Shown here: in pieces, positions 55,489 to 64,000 of the stretch
How positions within the stretch are numbered: position 1 is the first letter of the stretch
How the letters are laid out: the number at the start of each line of letters is the position of its first letter
NCBI GenBank assembly: GCA_001051155.2
Contig: JYIP02000006.1
Coordinates: 2,790,001 to 2,854,000 of the forward strand
Direction: 5' to 3'
DNA from: Chrysoporthe austroafricana
Lineage: Eukaryota; Ascomycota; Sordariomycetes; Diaporthales; Cryphonectriaceae
Length of the DNA: 64,000 nt
The notes under the pieces: generated by a model
The model's input: the letters and a program-made list of their open reading frames with translations, nothing else
The model's database searches: none
What the model was told of the DNA's origin: nothing
Program-made: the position numbers and the translations under genes

Positions 55489-56588
55489 ATGTCACTCCAT
55501 CCCCAGACGCCGCAGAGCCCGTCACAACCTTCACCCAGTACTGCGGACCCTGCCTCGAGTGGCAACAGCACCATGTCATCCTTCACGACCGCGCTGCCCA
55601 CGCCCGCGCACAGCGTAAACGGCAGCGGCCTACCCTCCGAATTCAACCACGACGTCACCATGGGCGATTATTCCCCCCAGAAGCGCAAGCGGGAGCAGGG
55701 CGACTCGGGCGAGCAGGACCGCGAGAAGCGAGTGCACATCGATGATGGCATACCGAGCATGCAGGCCATCCACGAGGATGTCGGGGAGAAGTACCTGCTC
55801 CTCAAGAGGACCTGGAAGCCAACGCAGCCTAATCCCTCCGAGGATCTGTTCGACATGTACGGCTTGTCTGGTATCGCTGGAGAGGTCGCTCGGGTTCTTC
55901 CGGATGGCACCAAGAATGCTATGCGCAAGACCTACAAGGGCCAGATTAAGAAACTTGGGCTTACAGGACACTTTGACGCCATTAAGAAGGAGCCCAACGA
56001 CCCTGAAGGCTTTTTGAACCTGATTGACTGCCCTCCCCAGGAGTGGGATGTGCTGTACGTGAAGGGCAAGGAAATTGGTAGCGGTCTTAGGCCCGACGTG
56101 CAGCGGGCTTTACCCAAGGCCACCACCATGGCTCGTGGTCCTATAGCCAAGGACAAGTGGGACTCGTCGGTTCTGGCCGACTTCGCAGGGGACCGCGGGG
56201 CTAGGGGGAGTTCCTCTGCAAAGGCGACCGCACCTGGCACTCCCTTGCATCCTGCCAGCAGCGGCGCTCCTCGGCTCAAGGGCCAGGGACCCGGGGGTCA
56301 GGACCCTGCTCGGCCGCGCAGGGCCGGCAAGAGGAGGAGCTATGGCGACAATAGCTTTGAGGGTTACGGCGACGGTTTCCAAGACGACGAGACCGGTGCT
56401 GAGACGGGCTACTCGACCGGCGAAGGCGAGGGCACGAAGCGGAGAAAGAAGGTGCTTAGAGCCTCAACCTCCGCTTATGTCTATGTGTTCATACATGATA
56501 TGCTGACACGTTACAGAATGCTCAGTCCCGCGTTGGTACTCCCCGCCAGTTCTTTGGCCACGCCGGCCCTGGCATGTTGGGTGCCTGA
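55489..56588 (+). CDS. MED19: Mediator complex subunit 19 (MED19/Rox3)
   Basis: Exons 55489-56451 and 56517-56588 (65-nt intron, donor GTGCTT, CTGAC branch, acceptor ACAG) give about 344 aa. The N-terminus MSLHPQTPQSPSQPSP and TTALPTPAHSVNGS are fungal MED19 phrases. The conserved core reads KYLLLKRTWKPTQPNPSEDLFDMYGLSGIAGEVARVLPDGTKNAMRKTYKGQIKKLGLTGHFD. The C-terminus ends NAQSRVGTPRQFFGHAGPGMLGA after the intron; without splicing the ORF drifts into unrelated sequence. MED19 is a Mediator middle/head subunit in nuclear transcription. The upstream region is GC-rich leader without coding signal. Confidence 0.88.
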
Positions 56589-57766
56589 TCGACCGACCCC
56601 GAGTCAGTCAGTGATAGCTATCTGGCTGCCGCTCACGTCGTGTCACAAGCCGATATTCCCGAAAGGACTCGCAGGTTCCCTGCGTGGCTTGAACCATGGA
56701 CGAAGCATTCGATGGCGTTTGTCGCCGACTTATAGAGTCTCATGACCGATCGGATAAGCAGGCCGAACAGAAATGCGAAGACTGCATCATTCGATGACGG
56801 TGACGATTGGGAGTTGGCTTCACGAAATCGTTCTACACGAGACAAGCTCGGACCGATCGGCTGGGTTTCTCGAATTTTCACACGCTGGTGGAAATTAGCT
56901 CACGTACCTGAGCACTTGACAGAGGGACAACAGGTTACCTACCGATGGGCCTTGATGCGGCACATCACACCATCAATCAGATGGAGACGGTATTGACGGT
57001 ATTGGTTGAGCGCCAGTACATGTGATAATGACTGAGGGCTCCGGCGAGGTTGGCATGCACGATTGCTGAAGATATGTCGCGAAGGCTAGAGTCGTGCCTT
57101 CCCACTGCATTCTGAATTTCTAAACCAAAAAAAGCATGGCGTTCAGGACTGGGTCTACTCCGCGGCAGTTCTCAATTTCTTCTTCCTATATGGTCCACGA
57201 GCAACATCAACGAGACGGGCTATATGGATTGGCATAAGGTGTGGCAGGCACCTGTGATTTCCTTTACTGCTTTCGCGTTCCGAGGGTTCACAATTCACAG
57301 TGTACGATGGAGAGAACCGTTTTGTTTGGAAAGAAAATACCTTCCCCCGGGTATGACGTGAGTCTTGCGAAAGACCAGGCTTCCTGCTCCGAGCTCGTTT
57401 CTGCTTTCTCCGCCTGCTTGATCGACAGACTGATTGATTGATTGATGGACTGGCCCTTGCTGGTCTCGGCGTGCTTTGGTTGCGCGCATAACTGCTCTGA
57501 CGGTTTACGAAAGGGACCACCCAAACCGAGATAGGGATTCTCCTAGGCGTAGATGAATGCAAACGCCTGTGTGAAACCATGGGCAGGACGACTTTGCCAG
57601 TGATGGTGTGTATTGCTTATTGTCGCGCTTCTGGGTATCTACGCAGCAGATGTACCTCTCCTAAACCAAAGAACGCGCCTGTCGCTCCGGCTGGGGGTTC
57701 TCAAAAAAGGATCAAGCAATATAAACGCCATCTCATCGTTTCCGAAGGTCTATCCGCGATAGCCCC
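56589..57766. other. Intergenic, 1.2 kb
   Basis: Convergent 3' flanks of MED19 and the hydrolase gene. A GATT/CAAT-like short repeat lies near 57431-57444. No gene supported. Confidence 0.5.
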
Positions 57767-60058
57767 TCAATCTAACGCCCGTATAGCTCTCGTGGACATG
57801 TCCTCATGCACCCACCCCACCATCCTCGACCCGACGTCGCCTACGAGCTTTTCGTAGTGCGGACCCGGGAAGAACAGCCCACAGTGCGCACCCACCTCGT
57901 CCACGCCCTCCATGTACACCTGCACCCAGCAGGGGTCCCGGACGCCGTTGGTCTTCTGCGGGACCATGCAGAACTTGTGGAGCTTCTTCCCCTTACCGCC
58001 CGCCGCCGGGGCCCTCGGCACGGTCCTGTCCGCCGCCGCGGCGCCCGGAAGCGGGGAGGAGACGGACCCACACGTGGTCTGGGGCGACAGGGACGGAGTG
58101 CTGCTGTCCGGGAGCTGGTCGTGCAGCGCCAGGTCGGTCAGCTGCTTCTGCAGGGCCTGCGCTTGCTCCTGGCTGACGACTTGTGCGTGGGAGCCGGCCT
58201 GCCCAGGCTCCTCCGGCACGGACCTCACCTGATCCTTCTGCTCCTTGGCGAGCCGCTTCGCTTCTTCCCTAAGGCGCTTCTCTTCCTCTTTCTGTCGCTT
58301 CTCCGCGTCTTTCTGGGCTTTCTTCCGACGCTTCCCGACCAGCTTCTGTCTCTCCTTGAGGGCCTTCTCGCGGTCCTTGACGGCCTGGTCGTATGTCTTC
58401 TGTAGCCGTTTGTACTCCTTCTCCGCTTGTTTTCTGGCGTCCTTATCTGTGTACCGCTCGAAGTCAGGAACCTCAGGTTGTGTGGGTGGAGCTGGTATGG
58501 CTGGTAGGCCATTATCTGGATCATCTGCGATTCCTGCTTCCTTGGTGTGTAGTTCCGATGTTGAGGCTGCTCCGTTGCTGCCTTCCTCGTGGCGCAGTTC
58601 ATTACCGGACGTGCCTTTAGCCTCGCTCGAGGAGTCTGGTGTCTCTTCCTTGCCAGTATCTTCGGTTGGTGGCGGTTCGGCCTCCTCAGCTTCGCTATCA
58701 GGTTCCGGCATAGGATCTAAGATTTGCATCATCTGTGGTCTCTCCCCGTCGCTATAGTCCTCGATAGAGATTCTGGGCGTGGATGCTCCGGAGCTGCCAG
58801 CCGTCGATTGCTGAGATTCAGGCGGTTCTGGCCGCAGGTGGGTTTGGGCGCGTTTTGGCGTGGGTGGCTTCTTGGGTATGCCAGTCGACACGGTGTAATA
58901 GTTGATAAAACGGACCCTCGCCAGCCTCTGCCCTCCGTGGGCTCCCGAGCTCAGCTCGTCAACGTCCTCGAGCCGGCGGATGCTGTTGTATCTGACGTTG
59001 AGTGCCGAGTAGTCCGCAAGACAGGCACCGAACTCCAGGTGGGAAAGCAAGTGTTGGTACGTGGAGGTGAAGAGCCCTTCTGAGTAGTGCTTCTTTGCGA
59101 AGTGAGCCACATTCCTCAACCAGCCCCTGTCGACGAACTGCACATCGTTGAAGAAGGGTGGGTTGTAAGTTGGGTCCGGCCGTGCTAAGCCTGAGGCAGT
59201 GGACGATGTGGCCGTCAACGGGCTCGGCGATGTCATCCCTGACGAGGCTGCACCGTCCGTCGAAAAACTCAGCGTGCTCACAGACCCCGATGCATTCTGG
59301 GACGCCAGTCCGTCCGCAGGCTCCTGCCCCTTTCCTGGGGGGTCCGGTGCCTTCCGGAAGAGGCTCGCTATGCCGGACTTGATGATGCCAGGGTGCAGGC
59401 CAAGCAGTGGCGCATCCAAGGAGATAGTTCCCAGGATTCGATGCTTGAACGGCTGTCCTAGCGCGGGATCCGAGGAGGGCTAGAGAAGAGAGAAGATTCA
59501 GCAGCCCATTCGGGATCGTGTGGATGGCAGACCTCTTACTATCAACGCCACATCAGCGGCCAGCAAGCCCCCCATCGAGTGGCCGACAAGAACGACATCG
59601 GTGCTCTCGGACTCGTGGGGCTCTAGCCAGTTGCTGAAATTATCCCTGGCGATATCGATAGCCTTGTACGTCTTATAGCGTGGGTAGATCTTGGAGTGGA
59701 TGACATGGGACCCTGCCAACGCCTCCTTCAGGTAGCTGTGGACATGTGCTGGGAAAGACTGGAACGAGGTGTTGTCACCCATGAACCCATGGATATAGAC
59801 CACGAGCAGCGTCCTCCGGTCGTCATCGCCGTGGAGCGAGGGCACCAGTGAGTGTGTGCTGGATGACCGCGGGTCTGACGCGGTGTGCCAGGCGTATTGC
59901 GGATAGAGCGTGCCCGCGCCAGCGTGGCCCGGAGACTGCCATGGCACGTCGGCCGGATCCGGCGAGGTAAGCGGCGGCGACCACGCCGGCGGCGGCGATG
60001 ATGACGGGCCTCGAGGAGGAAGCGGAGGGGCGTCAGCAGCCCCTAGAGGCCGGCCCAT
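57767..60058 (-). CDS. Large alpha/beta-hydrolase (lipase-like, DUF676/PGAP1-like) with coiled-coil insert
   Basis: Exons 59540-60058 and 57767-59479 join in phase 0 over a 60-nt intron (donor GTAAGA, acceptor TCTAG), giving about 743 aa. The N-terminal part has the oxyanion strand LLVVYIHGFMGDNTSF and nucleophile elbow VVLVGHSMGGLLAADVAL (GHSMG), followed after the splice by HRILGTISLDAPLLGLHPGIIKSG, as in lipase/serine esterases. The middle is a long acidic, disordered insert, then a strongly charged coiled coil (about 395-480, KEYKRLQKTYDQAVKDREKALKERQKLVGKRRKKAQ). The C-terminus returns to ordered sequence (KLHKFCMVPQKTNGVRDPCWVQVYMEGVDEVGAHCGLFF), likely supplying the catalytic His (VGWVHEDM). 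Substrate unknown, perhaps a membrane lipid ester. Confidence 0.8.
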
Positions 60059-60878
60059 GACGTCACACTCGCGAGTGTCTCAGAGCCCGCGCGAAGAGAG
60101 GAATATAAAACCATAAAAAATTTTTTCGCAGTGATTAGGGCTGTCTGTGGAAGCGAGATCACGTCCAGCGGCCACGGGTTCAGCGGCATCTGGTCATCGG
60201 TTGAGGATCATGCTTGGCGAGGACGCGAGCGTGGGGATCTGGCAACCAAGCCAGCCAGCCCAGCGAGCCCAGCGCCGAGTGGCAGGCTGCTGAGCCCCGC
60301 AGACTGCGTGTCGCCTTGCCATGCGCGCAGGCGGTCTGGCCAGCTTCTGGCAGTCTACTCGTCGCAGTGGGCCGGCACCCGCCATTGGTGAGCTTGGCTG
60401 CTGTTCCTGCATTAGGCACTCCACCATGCTGGTCTCCACCGCAAGGGTTGGGATGAACGCTGTTATGACGGGTGGACGGCCAGGTCGATCGGTGTCTTGC
60501 TGAAATACAAACCCTTCCAGAAATCAGGCACGGACTACGACTTCTAGCTGACGTCAAATGGCAAGGAGACGAGAATAAGGGGGGGGAGAAATAACTGATT
60601 TCATATGGCCCCCGAATGCAGTAAAATGGTGGCAGATCGAGCGCCGGACGGAGGACACGGAGGAGTGGGTTCGCAGGGGTCAGTAATGAAACAGATGGTC
60701 ACCGTGGACACCAGACTGCAGTGCAGATTCCAAGGGCGGACGATACCATAGCGTACATAGGACTATTACCACTCGTACCAAGAAATCGATCTGGGCGCGC
60801 TGGGGTGCCGGGTAGTGAGAGAACAGATCGTAGGATACATCTGCTAGGGGCTGCCCTGTTGCGGGATGATCCAGAGCC

Positions 60879-60950
<72 letters not shown>

Positions 60951-61006
60951 CCCTCTCCCCCTCCCCCCCCTTCTTCCCTCCACCCCTCCCTNGGGGGGGG
61001 GGTGGT

Positions 61007-61042
<36 letters not shown>

Positions 61043-63818
61043 CTCTTTCCTCTTTTCCTCTTCTTCCTGTTTCCTCCCTGATGGGTCACCAGCCAGCCTA
61101 CCCACCCAGTCACGTAGACGCCTGGCCACATGACGAGAGAGCCATGATCCATGGCGCCGGAGGAATGGAAAGGATGAATCAAGCCGGACGAGACTTGGGC
61201 CCTGCCGGCTCCGACGGGAATGGTCCATGTCACTTACGACGGACCATTTTGGTGGCGCCAGGGTGTGGATATTTATGTGCGCTTGAAACGACAACCACAC
61301 CCCTCGTTGGGATCTGGTGTGCCACCACCCAGATCCGTACTTCGTGTTGGCGCGCGGGCTGCAAGATCCCTTGAAACATCGCATACGACAGGAGGCCGCG
61401 AGACCCGTGGACCCCATGGGCGACCCAATGCCCCGATGCTCGGTATCGCACGGCACGCGCCATACGCGCCCCGTCCTGGGGCTGACGACAGCATTCCTGG
61501 AACCCGCGGTCAGCAATGCCGGAGAGATTGTCCAGAGCCTAGACGACTCACCTGTTTTTTTTTGGGGGGGGGTCTTCTTTTGTGCGACCGAGACGGGCTG
61601 CTGGGCTGCGCGGCGCCGGCGGGGTGCCCCCCTCCCCCAGACAGGGCAGCTTCTCGAACAGGACCAGTAGGGTTGCCATGGTACAGAGTTCGCTTACGTG
61701 CAGCAGCGAGCTGCAGCTGCTGCACGATCCCAAATCCTAGCAGCCAGTGGTTGAGGCATCTGGAGCGGCAGAGGCGACAGGGGCCGGTGGGCTAGATGCG
61801 GGCCGTGGCGTGCCTCAAACCGCATCGAATACGAGAGTTGCTCCCAGGACCGGCCGTCCTCTCGGCGGCGCCCCCATCTGTGGCATACTTCGCCATAGCA
61901 GCCAGCCCTCTCTCTGTCCTCCCGCGCGGGCGGCGGGATGCACGGCAGCGTGAGGCCGTGGTAGATAGAGTCCCGATCCAACGGAGAAGCACAGGCCCGC
62001 CATGACTGGCTTTTCAGCCTCCTAGCCGCGGCCTCCCCATCTCACAAGATTGGCGTCATCTCAAGAGGCTGCCATCGCGTCCCCGTCGTCGTGTGATAGT
62101 CTTCAAGGTTGTCTGGGGCCCCGGGGTGGTCCTGGTCACGGCCAGAGGAGTGATCGACCGAGGGCCATGGGTTGGCTGGCCGTCTTGGCGGACAGAGGAA
62201 GACAGAGGCCCTCCCTGGCGGGCCTGGTGACCGCCGAGCCAGCCAGGCCGGCGTCAGCACGCCATCACCCAGCAGCACGCCTACTTATGGCAGTAATTAC
62301 ACGCCAGGGCTGTCAGAAGGGAACCTGGGCGGCCGGGATAGCTGCACTGGCCGGGGGGGGACCACCCACGAACCGCACAGGGGCCGCACCGCCAATCAAG
62401 ACGAGATGAACAGTGGAGGGTGGGTGCGTGGGCGTCCACTTTGGGAAAGTAGCGAAATGAGATGAGAACGTACGGCGGAGTCGATACTACTGTGACGCAC
62501 GACACCCTCATTTCCTGCCGGGCTGTGGCCTGGATTGGACCGCAGGCGCACTGCTCGCGGCACGAGAGGTGCGGTGCGGTGCGGTGCACGCGCAGGCGCT
62601 GGTCCAGGCGAGGGAGAAGGATCGCACCGCTCGCCCGCTCGCTCAGTCGCCCGCCCCAACCCCATCCCATCTCCCATCCCATCCCATCCAATCCCCCATA
62701 TTGTATGTACTACTTACTACTAAGTATGTACTATGGTACCACATGCCGCATCCACAGCGGGCTGACGACCTGCCCCACCAGCCGTTCCATACGGCCCCAT
62801 CGCCCAATGTCGGCTCTACCTAGCGACCGTCTTGTACTCTGATGTCGGGTGCTTCCTGTCCAATTTTAACTCTACTTCGCGGCCCTCTTATCCTCTCCCC
62901 TTTCCCTACCCTCTCCTTCCCTTCCTCTTCACCACCTTCCCGAGTGATCGCGAGGCACGTTTCCACACGTGGTCGACCTCATCACTTTGATCGACGATGA
63001 GGAGCGGTTGCAAGAGCTGTTGAGAAGAGGAAGAGAGCCCTACAAAGAAAAAAGAAGACGAAGACGGGGACAAAAGACGAAGAGAAAGGAGGGAGGCTGA
63101 CTGCAAGATACACAAAGCCGATCTCGAAATCCGACGCTCAGCGCGCTGCCACGCAGGTCCGGTATAAACAAGCCAGCCCCAAGCCCGACAGACGAGCGAA
63201 CAACGATGCGCTAGACGGGTCTGCGGCCCTGATCAACAACCCTGCGAGTCCAGTTCCGGCGGGAGAGGTCGTCGACGGTCGGTATCGATAGTGCTATCGG
63301 CATCTCTCGATATATCGACATCGCGACATCGCTCACGCAGGCTGCCCGACTCCGTCCAGTCCTTTTCCAACACGCCCGCACGCACAATCCGCACACGCCC
63401 GCACCGCACGAATCAGACGCTGGCCTGAGCGAGCAATGGTCCTGCGCCAGCCCGTCGCTCCTTTCGTCCACCCAACAAGCTTTCGATAAGCGTCTCAGGT
63501 TGCTTCGCTGCCGCGCTGTCAGGCTTCACAGTCGCTCGTTTATATGGTCGCCGTGCGCTGCGCCTTGCACCGATAGCGCCCCCCGCCGCCCAGCTCATCC
63601 ACCCCCAGCCCAGCCTAGCCCAGCCCAACCGCGACCCCGTCCGGCCCTGCAGATACGGGGAGCCCATGCTGATCAGCCTGGCCCGCGGAGCCTAAATCCA
63701 ATTCATACACTCGCTCGTTCTTTTTTTACCCCAGGGGACCAAGGTCCAATCACTACCAGGCCCCGCAGACTACGCCCTTGTCGATAGAGGCACCGTGGCT
63801 TCTTAACCGCCCAGCGCG
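60059..63818. other. Gene-poor stretch, 3.8 kb
   Basis: Contains the 5' flank of the hydrolase, a homopolymer/N region (60882-61043) and GC-rich unannotated sequence. ORFs here are short, overlap on both strands and show no domain. The last 0.7 kb, with pyrimidine-rich blocks, is probably the promoter and long leader of the ORF at 63819. Confidence 0.5.
60882..61043. other. Homopolymer tracts around an ambiguous base
   Basis: T-run of about 68, C-rich block, one N at 60992, G10, then a T-run of about 34. This mirrors the arrangement at 49310-49520 and again looks like an assembly join. Confidence 0.7.
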
Positions 63819-64000
63819 ATGACTAACCTATTTTACGGGTCTTCACTCTTTCAGGCCCGTAAGACTGACCACGTCCACCGTCATTCCCACTTACACAGCC
63901 GCCAGTCTCACAGCGACGCCCACGCTCATTCACATGAAGAGTTTCACAAGCGCAGGGCCGACACCGCAGTCCTGGATTCCCGGGATACCACCATCACCGA
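63819..64000 (+). CDS. Histidine-rich protein, 5' part only (cut by window end)
   Basis: An open frame from ATG at 63819 to the window edge (60 codons) with an in-frame TAA five codons upstream. It reads MTNLFYGSSLFQARKTDHVHRHSH, followed by a His/Ser/Arg-rich segment and HKRRADTAVLDSRDTTIT. The KRR suggests a dibasic processing site, and the run into a Thr-rich stretch recalls fungal surface sensors. There is no obvious signal peptide, and the family cannot be named from this fragment. Confidence 0.5.
   Translation, partial: MTNLFYGSSLFQARKTDHVHRHSHLHSRQSHSDAHAHSHEEFHKRRADTAVLDSRDTTIT

Noticed and set aside
60680..61516. Poly-Lys/poly-Phe ORFs through 60882-61043
   Set aside because: They consist of homopolymer translation around an N; artefact.

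Overview
This is nuclear DNA from a filamentous ascomycete (Pezizomycotina, most probably a Sordariomycete). Genes are compact and mostly single-copy housekeeping genes. Introns are short (about 50-70 nt) GT-AG introns with CTAAC/CTGAC-type branch sites near the 3' end. Codon usage is GC-rich. Gene models are distinctly fungal: a branchpoint-bridging protein, an M28 vacuolar membrane protease, Ams2/Spt21, Alb1, MED11 and MED19. No dense transposon block is present. All splice sites below were placed by eye from reading frame, phase and splice motifs; no alignment was run.

Layout. 0.2-10.2 kb: MED11, a small secreted protein, the vacuolar membrane protease and the splicing factor BBP/SF1. 11.7-17.9 kb: a Ure2-like glutathione S-transferase, a frameshifted ankyrin gene, an initiator-type tRNA-Met, and a SAM methyltransferase. 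18.8-24.6 kb: a minisatellite in an open frame, ALB1, a membrane protein with a disordered tail, and a cysteine-rich single-pass protein. 24.6-33.1 kb: gene-poor, with repeats, a possible gene relic, a secreted protein and an unknown two-exon gene. 33.1-51.4 kb: dense housekeeping block (uL4m and mL38 head to head, RFA3 plus a closely following ORF, Ams2/Spt21, mS47/HIBCH-like hydrolase, SMD2, dihydroxyacetone kinase, GH76 alpha-mannanase). 52.8-60.1 kb: VPS75, MED19 and a large alpha/beta hydrolase. 60.1-63.8 kb carries no gene I can support, and a truncated His-rich ORF starts at 63.8 kb.

The most striking observation is the tRNA gene at 16029-16157. As it stands it cannot fold, because 57 nt interrupt the 3' strand of the D stem. 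Those 57 nt begin GTGAGT, carry a CTAAC branch site 12 nt before the end, and finish in TAG. They look exactly like the spliceosomal introns in the neighbouring protein genes. Removing them precisely gives a perfect 72-nt cloverleaf with fungal initiator tRNA-Met hallmarks. Canonical nuclear tRNA introns sit at position 37/38 and are cut by the tRNA endonuclease, so this looks like an mRNA-type intron in a Pol III gene.

Functional themes: Mediator subunits (MED11, MED19), splicing (BBP, SmD2), mitochondrial ribosome (uL4m, mL38, mS47), chromatin/histone supply (Ams2/Spt21, Vps75), replication (Rfa3), ribosome biogenesis (Alb1) and cell wall/secretion (GH76, small secreted proteins). These are scattered housekeeping genes, not a pathway cluster. 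Two genes (BBP and the kinase) contain stop-free, frame-preserving introns whose retention would add residues, and several introns share an unusual GTCAG donor.
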